From NCBI RefSeq assembly GCF_000090795.2, contig NW_003546262.1:484316-548315 (forward strand): 64,000 bases of DNA. The letters run 5' to 3'. The DNA comes from Amphimedon queenslandica. Taxonomy: Eukaryota; Porifera; Demospongiae; Haplosclerida; Niphatidae. Each line of letters opens with the position of its first letter. Position 1 is the stretch's first letter. Both the position numbers and the translations under genes were made by a program. Below, piece after piece: positions 23,032 through 33,957 of this stretch. Under the pieces are notes generated by a model, which was not told the DNA's origin, did not search any database, and saw only the letters and a program-made list of their open reading frames with translations.

Positions 23032-23384
23032 CTCTTGAAATAGGTGTGGTCATGGAATGGCGCACGTGTTCCCAGTAAAATGGGCAAGCCTTGAGTAGTT
23101 ATTAATTTCTTTGTTGAGTGCCACAATCAAATTTGAGTTATAAAAATGAATCATGATCAACCAAATCAGCGATGATTTCATACTATGAAAGGGAATTTAG
23201 TAAATATTAGTAGTGATTTATGAAGACCAGAAGTTACTTAGTAAATGTCAGTGGTGATTTATTACAATTGGAGGTATTTAGTAAATATCAATGATGATTT
23301 GTTATAAATTACTAGGCCTAATGGTAAATGTCATGGTGTAAAAGAAAATCTTTAATTTTCTTAATTTTGACACAAATGGCACCC
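22913..23384 (-). repeat. Right terminal inverted repeat, containing a start codon and exon 1
   Basis: Reverse complement of 18220-18693, with scattered substitutions. Similarity covers the outer AAATCA/TTTACTA units, the promoter-proximal block and the first ~40 codons of the HECT-like gene, and stops abruptly after GATGCTATCAGTGCTGT. Confidence 0.9.
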
Positions 23385-23906
23385 TATATTGATGGTAATA
23401 ACTAATAGTGGGTTTAGATGGCAAGAGATAGGATGCATCTTGCCAAAGGCGAAGAAAGCTCTCCTTGCTTTACATACGTTTTCAGCAACTGATTTATGAC
23501 CAGATAAGTTGTGACTTCACCTAACCCTGAGACACTTAGCTTCAGGTACAATGTCTATACTTTCATCATTAATCTGACAGATCCAGAGAATTTAGTGACC
23601 CGTACTACCTCAGTTTTTGATGTATTCAACTTGAGAGAATTGGTGGCGGTGAATTGGTTGATAATATTTGCTTGTTCTTACAAAAAGAAGAAAAGGAGGC
23701 AATAGTACGAACATCATCTCCAAGAGCAGCTCCACCCACAAAAAACCTAAGACGGAGAGACCAACATTACTCTGTCTGAAGTCCTTTAGTAGGGAGTCCA
23801 TAACCATGAGGAATAACAGAAGAGATAGGAAGGAACCTTGACAGGAAAGACAAATACTACTCTCAGAAGAACTGTACCAATTAGCAATAATTCTCAACAC
23901 TCTCCC
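23385..23906 (-). pseudogene. LINE reverse transcriptase, catalytic middle part
   Basis: On the minus strand, starting next to the transposon end at 23907, ANWYSSSESSICLSCQGSF is followed by LFLMVMDSLLKDFRQSNVGL and FFVGGAALGDDVRTI. The GDD triplet is the reverse transcriptase active-site pair of Asp; the usual residue before it is Ala within Y/HADD, here LGDD. KARRAFFAFGKMHP close to 23400 leads into the segment at 17640-18219. Two frame changes are needed. It is sandwiched between two DNA transposons that split the original LINE. Confidence 0.8.
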
Positions 23907-24119
23907 CAGGGATATACTACAAGGAACAGGGATTGGAAATGGCTTATAATTATAAGAGAGCAAGGCATGTAGTGAAGCGCCAATAACTGCGGCTGATAAC
24001 TGAGCTATGGCTGATGCATAGGTACAATTTATTGACATAATAAACTACTTGTGACCTTTTTGTATAAAACAGACTCTTTTTGTATTGTTTGTAATGCTAT
24101 TAGAAGCAACTTAGAAGTG

Positions 24120-25006
24120 ATGATTGTAAGATACTATCTGTGGAGGCTAAAGAAACAGTGGAAGTAGCACATGTGATCATGGAATGGAGCACTACTCATC
24201 CTAGTACATTCAATAGGTTTCCTATTTCTTTTATATGTATGCTGATATCATGCTTTAATGCAAGGCAAAATCATCTACTTGTCCTGAGCCAAGATTCCAT
24301 CTGGCAAAGATTTCATGCCTTGTGGACTTCACTAGGAAATGGGATCAGCTCCTTGCTTCTTCTGTTGCAGTACTGTCATTTCCTTGATTGACTCTATGTT
24401 TCCAGAAAGATTTTGCAATATCTAGTTCAAAGTTCAAATGAAATAAATAGTGTAGAACATGATGATTACAATGATGGAGATATATCACGTCTTGAATGTG
24501 AAGCATTTTGGTATGTTGCTGGCTACGTCTGCAGGAAAATTAAGGTCATCATCTGATAAAGAAAAAAAAGCTATTCTGTTATGCTTAAGGGAGCTTTGGG
24601 AAGTAAAAGGCAATAACGATAGTGACGATGATGAAATTTTGAGCATTGGATTGATATGATAGTGGTGGACTGTGGCATGTCAATGAGAGTACTTATAGTC
24701 TGTTTTACATGATGGAAGTAGAAGTTAGGAATCACTTTACTCCTCAATGCATATTGGTAAATGACAATCAAAAAAAAATGCCAGTATCCCTTTTTGAAAA
24801 TGCAGAGCTATGACATTCATGGCTTCATATACTTTCTGCCACCCATCATGAAAGTATACAATCAATATTGTTACAGCAGATCATGAAACTTTGTGTAACA
24901 TTTCGGGGATTTTCATTTACCAGCTCATGCTTAGAGCTAGACAAGCAACGCCATTCTAAAAATATTCAAAAATCAAAGGCATTAAGAGAAGAATTATTAA
25001 AAGATT
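24120..25006 (+). pseudogene. Second gene of the P-like element (YVAGYVCRK family), broken
   Basis: Plus-strand segments give an N-terminal part (ETVEVAHVIMEWSTTH; IWQRFHALWTSL), then after a shift EHDDYNDGDISRLECEAFWY, WYVAGYVCRKIK, KKAILLCLRELWEVKGNN, GGLWHVNESTYSLFYMMEVE and a C-terminal FTSSCLELDKQRHSKNIQKS ending near 25006. The YVAGYVCRK and GGLWxVNxxTYxLFxxME blocks recur in uncharacterised cnidarian and sponge proteins and here accompany a transposase, suggesting an accessory transposon protein. Function is unknown. Frame changes near 24400, 24550 and 24660 show decay. Confidence 0.55.
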
Positions 25007-25399
25007 AACTATGCATGTTTCTTTATACATATCACTCTATGTACGTGTGTCGTTGTAATATTTTAGCTATTCTTATAATGTATTGTTAGTTTTTGAATGT
25101 TTACTAACAGTAGTACTGTCTAACGCAAATTCATTACTAGTACTTCCTCCCTATAATTTCCCCAAAAAGGACCACAAGTATTATTAATTACACGTAATGC
25201 TTGTGAGTTCTTTATCGATTCTGAAACCCTTGGGTTCTTGTGAACACGGCCCCTTTGATGCTGCTGACCTAAAAATTCTCTATTGAATCAAGAAACCATA
25301 ATGTCAACTATAGTAAATATATATTCTATCAATTCTATGAAAGACAAAACTAAGCACAAATAATTTAAATCTAATTAAGTAATTTTATCTGTAAGACGC

Positions 25400-28300
25400 A
25401 AAACGAAGCGTGTTTCTTGGCTCAGTAGCAGTCGGTTTTTGGACTTCTTATCAAATCCTTCTTTGCTTTCAACACTTTTCTTCAATTTTCTAGAAAAGTA
25501 AGGAACTCCTTGAGCGACTATAATATAGTATTTAGTATGATGTCATGAGTAATGATACTAAGAGACTGACTTCAATTCTGAAGTCTCTTGCATGGTGGTA
25601 TATTGCTTTAAATGTATTTCTAGAATGTCTTCCTAAGTCGAGACTAGACACATTTAAGCAGTCAAACAACTTTTCAAACATCTTGCAGAACTCAATTGTT
25701 TTTTCCAGTTGAGGATCATTCATCATTGTTATTGCCTCTGCAACAGAATTACTCAGTGCCTATAAACATGTAAAAATATTAAAATGGTATCATAATGTTT
25801 TGTGATATAAATTTGCAACAAAATTCACTCTAATTTTAGAATTATTCGTAAGAAAAATGTACTAAAATTAAACTTTGGGAGAATACATAAACCAGGTGTA
25901 ACACTAGTGGAGTGGCATTTGTGGTAAAGATTTTTAAGGTATATATTGTCTGTTGTACTATAATTGTAAAAAAACATGAAAATTATGTTTTTTATTTTAA
26001 AATATGTATCCACAATATTCTCTTCTTATTGGCCCAACAATTTCAGACAGTTTTGATGAGATGCGGTGGATCAGAGAAAAACTATATATAGCGATTGTCA
26101 GTGGAATAGATGTTGTGTCTTGTAGACATTAGTGCTCATGCTTTCCTTGTGCACTTTAAAAAAATGATAATTGACAGAAAGCCCATCACATGTAGAAGGA
26201 ATCACCTTCAATCCACTTTCAATCCACATTGTTCTAGCCTTTCTACTGCTTCCCAAAAGATGGCGTAGGAAAATTGAAGCTTAGAAAATAACCCTGTAAC
26301 CATTAGGACCAGCACTGATTTTGCAAGAGGCTTTTCTCTTTCTCTGTCATCTTCAATTATTGAATTTTCAAACTCCACTAAATGATTGATGTCGCCAAGA
26401 TTTATATAGACAAAATGTCACCTATAAAAATTTTGTTGCAAATCAACTGTATTTGACTATTTTTGTATAACTACCTTACCAGAGTGCTTGTTATATACAA
26501 AGTCTTCTCTTATTTTCATCTTATCCATTATAATAGTGACATATATCTCTCTCTTGACATTCCAATATTTTAGCTGCATCCATTGTCTGCTTGTCAACAC
26601 TGCCAGAGAAGTCAACACAGGCCTTGATATAATAAGTATAATCCCGCAATGTTCTCTGAGATGGAAGACAAATGACATTAGTGTCTCATGACACTTCCTA
26701 TGCTGAACTAGAAAGGTGCCTCCTGTATAAACACCACCTATATTAAGTAAAACAATAATTATATTCACTATGTACATCAGCATGTGCATGCATTATGGTA
26801 TAACTGTGAAATGAACACTTTGTTCATTAATTAATTCATAATCGTAAATAAGATACAATAAGTATTATGTGCTCCTTATTGTCTAACCTAATCATTGCTG
26901 GCACCCACTTCAGTGATTTGCTGTCTTTGAGTTTGGCTGATATGTGTTGCTGCTCCCACAATAATTGTTGAAATGAACAATGTATATTTCTTATATGTTT
27001 GTTGCTCTTTACTTTCCAGTATTGCCATAATATCAGTATGCCGGCCACTTCTACTTCAATTCCATTTTTTTTGATCTCACTTTCAAACATCTCTAATACT
27101 CTTTTCATCTTCTGGCTCATTAATCAATTCTTTGCATGCAGTTGTACTAGTCGATCATTTTTTTCTGAACCATTCAGAAACTGGTGATTAGTATGATATT
27201 CTGCGTTGCGCTTCTCTACACTAATACGAATTACCATTTGATGGTGCATTGCATGTAAAATCTTTCTATAATCATTACAGGAGAGACATCTTTTTGTAGT
27301 TAAAGGCACTAAGATTTGACATGATATGTGGCGAATTGTAGATAAATAATCTTCATTGTAGGTAGCAACTGTTGTACCTAATTTAATGCTGAAATTAATC
27401 ATGCTATTATTATTATCATTGATACCTGAAGCATCATTCATTGACCATTTCCTTTTGCTTGTAAATAAAAAAAATTACTATCTTGATTTTCACAGCAAAA
27501 GACATTTGACTTAATGATAACGATTGTCTTCAGCTGAAAAGTCACAGATGCAATGAGATTTGGAAGGCTACTGTCCTTTAAACTATATTATGTTTCATAG
27601 TTTTGACATTAAATAAAAAATTCTTATAGCTTTCAATAGTGACAGTTACCTTGCAATTTACAAATTATCAGCAATATAACTACTCATTCTTTACAAAAAA
27701 ATTACCAGTAAACTACCATCAACATCTTTTATTTGTGAAAAGGACAGTCATCCTCATTGAAAGTTGTGTGAAACCAATCTATATTGTAATATGATATACA
27801 TGATAATCAGCCCTAGCTAGTTCTATACCGCCACAAAAAATTTTCAAATTTAGCTTATAGCTATCACAGGCTTAAAATTTAATGCCTACATCTACACATA
27901 TATACATTGCATACCTTGAGGCAACTTAGCAGAGGCCTTTAACCTGCTATGTAACACAGATAGTGAGGGTGCGAGAGATTAATGCAAAATGGCAATAGGA
28001 ATACACACAGGCATCTCAAAAAATTCATGCGGATTATCAACACTGTCATATCCAACATCTTCAAGGACTACTACTTTCTTTTTCCAAAAATTATTTCTTC
28101 TGACACTTAATCTGAAGTTTGTGGCCATAATCAGTGCCAGTTTCCTACCAATGCCAATGTGTAATGAGGAGGCATGATATTACTATATCACAGCAGGCAT
28201 AGCAAGCTATATATACTGACTTATGAAAATTTGAACTTATACCAACATTTGATGGTAGATACCAGTTCCTTTCTCGCTATTTACTTAAATAAAAATACCA

Positions 28301-28903
28301 GAAAAGCACTCTTGACTAAACTAATGACTAACAGTTTGTACAGTAATGCCGCTGACTTGCCAAGCTATAGCCGCCTTGTGCAATAATCATCAAGTGATCC
28401 TGTTATCCTTATTTCCCCCCACTCTTGGGGGTTTAGTTATTCGACTTTTATCGCATTTTCAATCTAACTTATACTATTTTAACTCACTTATTATTTTTCT
28501 ATGCAGTGACATGCTTATCATAGAATGTAGCACTATTATTTCCAGAAGTCACAAGAGGGTAAAGAGCGAAAAGCACTGCAACTGTCAATAATTTACTACA
28601 AAACACTTCTGTTGATATTGTAGACGCTTTAACAGGGAAAAGATTATAGCATGCAATGCTACTAATACTAAAAAAGTCTACGTTGTGATACAGGGTCTCT
28701 ATGAACAAAAAGAACAAGCCTAGCAGGGACAGTGGAAAATCAGGACAGGCATCACTGCATAATAATTATGCCAAAAAATATAACAAATTTTAAGCGAGCA
28801 ACATAGAAATAGTTTGATGCATAAAGAGCAACAGAATATCTTCCATGTCTTTTTCTAAGGCTTTAAGCACTATCTCCCTTTTTCTTTTGTTGCTGTCAGC
28901 CAT
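25400..28903 (-). pseudogene. P-element/THAP9-like transposase, multi-exon, broken
   Basis: ATG at 28903 opens MADSNKRKREIVLKALEKDM, a basic N-terminal exon. After a long gap, 27441-26836 gives HHQMVIRISVEKRNAEYHTN, HQFLNGSEKNDRLVQLHAKN, an in-frame TGA, then a coiled-coil-like MSQKMKRVLEMFESEIKKNG and LLWEQQHISAKLKDSKSLKW. The block near 26530 holds DKMKIREDFVYNKHSGKVV, where the Asp-x-Met-x-Ile pattern fits the first catalytic Asp of this family. At 25726-25440 come MFEKLFDCLNVSSLDLGRHS, ARDFRIEV, LEKLKKSVESKEGF and LLLSQETRFVLRLT, the C-terminal region. A clear THAP zinc finger was not found. Stops and frame shifts make it inactive. Confidence 0.65.
27500..28860. other. Interior of the P-like element, no clear exon
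   Basis: Between the first exon and the middle exons of the minus-strand gene. Short open frames exist on both strands (for example a plus-strand one at 28174-28386) but none has a family signature or paired splice sites I trust. Confidence 0.35.
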
Positions 28904-29029
28904 CTTGACTATAAGATTTGCATTATTACATCGCATTATTATAACGAGGAGTGTTTCAAGCAGTTTATGCAGGACTCAATGAATCACGTGATCATGTTTA
29001 AAATTCCTGTTCCGTGTAGTATATCCCTG

Positions 29030-31110
29030 CTCTCCAAGACACACCGACCTCCAATAATCTTTTCAGTAGTACCAGAGTTGTAGGCTTTCTAAAGGTCGTA
29101 CATACCCAAAGCAGGATGTCCACTATCATTTAAAAATGAGAGGATAGTCTCCTGCGTAAATTAATGGCATCAGAGCATGAGAAACCTTTATGATAGGCAT
29201 TGTGTAAAAAAATTCAGAATATCAACAATGGGACTTTTGCGATGTCAAATGAGTCTCTCGTATAGTTTAGCAAAGACCGAGGAGATAGTAATACCACGGT
29301 AACTAGAGAAATCTAGCGGGGCCTTACCCCTTCTTTTATAGATTGGAGTGACAATGCCAATTCTATGAGAGGAAGGAATTTCTTTAAAAGCAGTAATCCT
29401 GTCAAACACCTTCAACTACTTAATCAAGATAGGGCCACCAAATCTAATATGCTTAGAAAGGATAATATCATGACTAGGGCCTTTCCAAACTTTAGTGAAT
29501 TGACAGCCTTAATCTCAGCAATCGAGAACTATTCAGATAATGGATCAATTGCAGTTTGGTGATAGGATCATTGATGGGAAGTGGAAATTTGGTTACAGCT
29601 GTCATTTTTGTTGATGGTAGAGGTAGATAGGTCTGAGTAGAATATTACAACCTCCTCAGATACTGCATGCTGGTCAGAGATAACTTCACCAGATGTCAAA
29701 CGGATGCTAATAAGGATTGAGTGGGAGTAGTCTTTTACCCTGAAGTGTCTTCTGTCATTAGATTTAAAGAGGCAATCTATTTGTTTAATTTGCCTCCTGG
29801 TAATAGAATAGACACACGAAGTTTGATCACTATATCTCTGACAGATTTCTTGGTGGCTTCTTTATTTCTATAGATGGGACTACTTTGAGGGCGACCATTA
29901 GAAGGCCATTGTCTTCAAGCAGATTTACTAGAATGACAAAGAGTGGTGAGTGCCTTCTCTAAACTGAGACTTACGACCTGAAATGGGAGAATAAGATGGC
30001 AAATATAAGGAGGCATATTCAACTAATGACTCACTCAGAGACAATTTCACTATTCAACTCACAAAATGACTGACCAGATGTATGAAGTCACGATTCAAGC
30101 ACAAAAGAGACAGCATCACTATACAGAGTTATAGAGCCATCATTCCTTGCTTTAGACGAGTTAATCTTAGCATTGGCACTCGAGGGACGATTTGGGGATA
30201 GACATGAGAAACAGAATAATGCAGACAGAGCGAGATGGTCAGATAAATTTAAAGGGTGTTCAGGGTGAACAAAGCAGATCACTGAATTTCCGACAATGGA
30301 TGATGAATACATTATGTAATCCAACACTGACTTATGAGGACCTGAGTAGTATGTGTAGTCATTAGAGTGCAGGAGAAAATAAAGGGAGTTGTTATCCATT
30401 AAGTTGGATACACCAAGGCTTCTGGGGGAGAGTGGTTTGAATCATAGACATTGACATTGAGATCCCCACAGAGGATAACAGGAAACAGGACCGGAACCTT
30501 CCAGGACAGGGAGAAGGAACTGAAGGTCATTTAAATGAGATGAGTACACCAGGTTGTCATTGTTGGAGCTTGGGAGGTTAATAGAAACAAGTGATACGAG
30601 ACTCTCATCATATTGTAACTGTATAACACAAAATCTTTGCATTCAATTGAGGTAACGGGACATGCATGGGGTGAGTTCTTTCACAGGAAGCGAGCACCAT
30701 CACATCCATGACTAAAAGAACAACCCTCATGTACGCAGCTATCAGATACATCAAAGCCAGTGTACTTGGGGTGAACATTTGAGAGGCCTTTCATGTTAAA
30801 TGGCCATAACCAGTTCTCAGACAGTGCAATGTCAGAGCCAGACTCAATCAGATGCAGTAAATAAGGGTATGAGGTTGATTGTCTCCAACAGTTCCAACAA
30901 GTCAGAGTAAATTTAGACAAGCTGGAGATAGAGGTGTCGGTGTTGCGGTTGATATCGTGCCAGAAGTGGGGGATTGGATCCACCATCAAACTTGCAACGT
31001 AGAAACTGCAACTGTTTCTTGATGTTAATTAACTCTAAGACCTGCTCATCACTCAGAGAAGATGGTACTTTGATCTGTTCATTAATAAGATTATATTAAG
31101 CGGTTAGTTC
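29030..31110 (-). pseudogene. CR1/L2-like LINE: endonuclease and N-terminal reverse transcriptase
   Basis: On the minus strand, SDEQVLELINIKKQLQFL leads into an AP-type endonuclease: LIESGSDIALSENWLWPFNM, SLVSLVSINLPSSNNDNLVY, ILCGDLNVNVYD (in a shifted frame), YYSGPHKSVLDYIMYSSSIV and HPLNLSDHLALSAL, whose Asn-Leu-Ser-Asp-His is the endonuclease catalytic His/Asp motif. Reverse transcriptase follows with KALGHDNILSKHI, RIGIVTPIYKRRGKAPLDFS and SSYRGITISSVFAKLYERL, up to the transposon inserted at 29029. Stops and shifts are numerous. The element copies itself through target-primed reverse transcription; the remaining RT parts lie beyond two insertions. Confidence 0.85.
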
Positions 31111-31504
31111 ATTGACCTTGTCTTAATAACACTTGCAACAAACCTATTAGAGACACAAGATTGAGAATGAGGTGAAGATGTCGTAAGATTATTGACACAG
31201 GTAGTTTATGACTGGGGTGGTGTAGGAGGGTCATTGCTGGGAGTATTAGATGATAAGAGAACAACTGGTTCAGTACAGGGTTGATCTGAAACCACCTGCC
31301 TTCCCCGTTTGCCATTTTTGAGTAGGGTTCATGGAATAGGTACCTTTTTCGAGATACAGTCAACCAATATTCAACAGTTGTGACAAAACTCTACAGACTA
31401 GTCTTATGCACAGTCCTTTCTAATGACAAGGGGAAACCCCTTAAGAGCAGGATCGATTACATCTAGAGCAGATAGTTGAGCAAACAGAGACTGACCAAGT
31501 GAGG
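31111..31504 (-). pseudogene. Probable LINE 5' region / ORF1 remnant
   Basis: The minus strand is open in short pieces: FIDILLSLAVRVISSLGQSL, ALDVIDPALKGFPLVIRKDC and KVPIP..NGKRGRQVVSDQP with a possible CHNC knuckle. Position directly upstream of the endonuclease and the matching orientation suggest the 5' part of the same LINE, but no ORF1 domain is certain, and the boundary with the gag-protease relic is not sharp. Confidence 0.35.
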
Positions 31505-32683
31505 AGATGACCCTAACAGCCAGAGATAATAGAATGTCAATAAACTCAGATCTCGTCAAATGTGGGCTGATGTTGAAATGGGACCATGCAAGAGTAGTTG
31601 ACAGAGTAGGTAATGGTATGAAAGAACTGGATAACTACAGGTATAAAAGGAAAGAGAGACTCGATGACCTGCTGCAAGCGATTTTAATTGCAAATATTTT
31701 CTAAGGGTTATCCTTTTGCTCCAGTCGCTTGTGAATCTGTGGGGATTGTCACCCATTTGCTCTTCCTGAAGAGCACTCCAACTAACTACTGTCAAGGTGG
31801 CTCCAGTATCTAGGAGAAGTTTGGATGGGCATTGACCAATAAAGCCAGTTACCATGAAACTGCAGTTATTGTGCAAAGGGTGGGCTTTTCTTTTCATGGC
31901 ACAAGCCAGGCAGCCCACCTGCTGATCTGGCCCTTGCTCATTTAAGAGGCAATTTCATTGCAAATTCCCCTCCTCTCCACAAGTCCAACACTTCCGATTG
32001 CAGCATTCGGTCAGTTTGACTTATTAATACGGGACTCTAACCTCTCCAGATGTTTCACATTTGGTTTTCCTTCGTTCCTGGAGCTTTGATCCATCTTGAT
32101 GAATGTTACAACAAGCACCTTTATCTACTGTAGTATCACACTTTGGGCTTTGAGGTACTCTATCTCCCCTGAAGCTATGACCATATTCAACCTGTGATGC
32201 ATCTTTATTAGCATTCTCTAAACTGTCAGGGGTGCCTTGCACTAAGAGCTGACGGCTAACAGCAGGGAGGGTTCCCATCAGAATATTTTGAAGGAGTACA
32301 TATGATCTACTTGCATTTTCTTCAGCATAGGCCTCCTTAAAGAGCCTCTTCAAAGGAGTTGCCTAGTGGCTAACCTTCTCTCCCTCTTGCTGTATCCTTG
32401 CCTTAAACTTCTTGCCTGCAATTAATGGATCAGCCTCAAACCCCACCCTCCTCATTAGTGCTAACATTAACTGCTTGAGATCTCCCTTCACTTCATCTTC
32501 AAGCTCCACATAAGCATCTACTAGATTCCCTCTCAGAAGTGTTGGAATGATTGCTACTTGCTTCTGCTCGTCCCATTCCATGGCAGCCGCAACAAGTTCA
32601 AATGTTGTGCACGCATGTTCAAAATCTTCTCTTCTGACGGCACTCGTCAACTTTAGCATTGGTAAGTCCAGTTCTCGAGCCAT
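31505..32683 (-). pseudogene. Ty3/gypsy-like gag and protease, broken
   Basis: ATG at 32683 (minus) starts MARELDLPMLKLTSAVRRED, continuing through FELVAAAMEWDEQKQVAIIP, LLRGNLVDAYVELED, KKFKARIQQEGEKVSH and, after one stop, RSYVLLQNILMGTLPAVSRQ: a Gag capsid-like segment. A decayed zinc knuckle KCWTCGEEGN..NC lies near 31960, where the knuckle His is lost. Aspartic protease follows with CPSKLLLDTGATLTVVSW. No reverse transcriptase or integrase follows in this orientation; the element is cut off near the LINE 5' end. It lies immediately downstream of a primer-binding site. Confidence 0.75.
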
Positions 32684-32698
32684 CTCTTAATTAATATG

Positions 32699-32713
32699 CC
32701 ACTTCTGACACCA
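32699..32713 (-). promoter_or_regulatory. Retrotransposon primer-binding site (tRNA-Leu type)
   Basis: On the minus strand TGGTGTCAGAAGTGG lies 15 bases before the gag start codon region. It is complementary to the 3' end typical of tRNA-Leu (ending in CACCA), as used to prime minus-strand DNA in many Ty3/gypsy elements. It also marks the inner edge of the LTR. Confidence 0.7.
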
Positions 32714-33304
32714 ATTTCACTGATTAATCTTAACCATACAACTGTATAATAGTGAAAGACACTATGCAAGACTACTAAGGTAACTTATACCATACTATTA
32801 GTAAGTACACCATACACATTACAATCTTTGGTATAGAATAAGATAGTCCTAACATGTCAATTAAAACATCTGTATAACAGTAAAGGACACTGTGCCACAC
32901 TATTAAGGTAAATTATACAACTAATAAATACACAATACACAATACAATCTTTTGTGTACCATTAGATACTTCTAACACAACAAGTATTAAAACTGTATAA
33001 CAGTAAAGGACACTATGCTACACTACTAAGTAGAATTATACTAATTATAAGTACATAAAACACATTGCAATCTTTTATCTACAGTTAGATACTACAGACA
33101 CATCTAGCAACACAACTGTATAACAGGAAACCACACAATGCTACATTATTAATGTAAGTTATACTAATAACTACACAATACACATTATGATCTTTCGTAT
33201 ACAATGAGATACTCCTAACACATCAAGCAAAACAACTGTATAACAGGAAAGGACACTATGCTACACTATTAAGGTAGTGTAGACACAAACTCTTACCACA
33301 ACAA
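32714..33304 (-). repeat. Putative LTR made of ~123 bp tandem repeats
   Basis: The word CTGTATAA recurs at 32742, 32870, 32993, 33116 and 33236 (spacings 128, 123, 123, 120), each followed by a GTAAAGGACACTATGCTACACT-like segment, a TATAC..ACTAAT stretch and a CATTACAATCTTT segment. About 4.5 units fill the interval between the primer site and TGTTGTGG on the minus strand, the expected LTR start. No second LTR is in the window in this orientation, so LTR status is inferred from position. Confidence 0.6.
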
Positions 33305-33957
33305 GTGATGTACTGTGCTACAAAGAATGAAGACAAGTTTAGGAATCATTGAAAACATTTTTCACCCACAAATATTTAGACAATTGTTGTCATGATAATT
33401 ATAATCCTTTCAGAATGAATTTCAAAAAAATTTTTTAAATGTTTTGTCTTTTGTTTTTCTATATTTGTGGCACTATGTCCTAAGAAGTAGAAAAGGAAGG
33501 AAAACATTCAGTCTGCTTTGTAAGTGCTTAATAGTCTACCTTTGTTCTCAGAGCGCTAACAGAGAATGCACACCAAAGCTGGAATTGTCACTTGCCTCTT
33601 CCTTAGTTGGCTTGATGGCTAGAAGAAAGACAGAACGAGTCAAAATACAACCTAAATCTTGAGCGCTCAATACGCTGCACACATTTTTATTGAGCGCCTA
33701 CAAAATTAGAACGCTCGAGCCACTCCATCAAACACACTGACTGTAAAGCTTAACTTTGTCTTTATCCTAAACAATGATAGGAGAGTTTTAAGTAGCAACA
33801 CATTCGAGCAACTTTTTCTCCATTTTAAACTTTTTCGGTCATGTGATCAGTCATGTGATGTCATTTGTAACACAGAAAGAAAACGGAAACATTAAAAATT
33901 GGTTTTACATCAATTACTCCACTTCTTACTTGGAACAACGATATATGATGGCTTATA
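33305..33957. other. No gene called
   Basis: A 72-codon plus-strand frame at 33444-33662 has a hydrophobic start and basic end but no family resemblance. GAGCGCT words occur in direct and inverted orientation at about 33551, 33661 and 33693. Nothing firm can be said. Confidence 0.3.

Larger units (their letters stand above)
18220..23384. mobile_element. 5.2 kb two-gene DNA transposon with ~473 bp terminal inverted repeats
   Basis: The left end GGGTGCTATTTGTGTCAAAAT and right end (read inward on the minus strand) GGGTGCCATTTGTGTCAAAAT start long inverted repeats at 18220-18693 and 22913-23384. Outside lie TATG on the left and TATA on the right, a possible 4 bp target duplication with one mismatch. 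Between the repeats are an integrase-core transposase on plus and a HECT-like gene on minus, facing each other. The element interrupts a LINE, so it is younger than that LINE. The integrase core and a ~4 bp duplication would fit Ginger/IS3EU-like transposons; that placement is tentative. Confidence 0.85.
23907..29029. mobile_element. 5.1 kb P-element-like DNA transposon inserted in the LINE
   Basis: Inverted ends CAGGGATATACTACAAGGAA (23907) and, reversed, CAGGGATATACTACACGGAA (29029) match over 24 bp with one mismatch. Flanks are CTCTCCC on the left and CTCTCCA on the right, a 7 bp target duplication with one mismatch. P-superfamily elements make 7 to 8 bp duplications. When one flank copy is ignored, the LINE reading frame on the minus strand joins in frame across the site, which confirms the boundaries. 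Inside are a minus-strand P/THAP9-like transposase and a facing plus-strand gene. Confidence 0.85.

Noticed and set aside
23610-24038. Single 142-codon minus-strand ORF as an independent gene
   Set aside because: Its first part lies inside the P-like element end and the rest is LINE reverse transcriptase in one of two frames; it bridges a transposon boundary by chance.
32714-33304. Evenly spaced repeats considered as a CRISPR array
   Set aside because: Units are diverged over their whole ~123 bp without distinct repeat and spacer parts, and the context is a eukaryotic retrotransposon.
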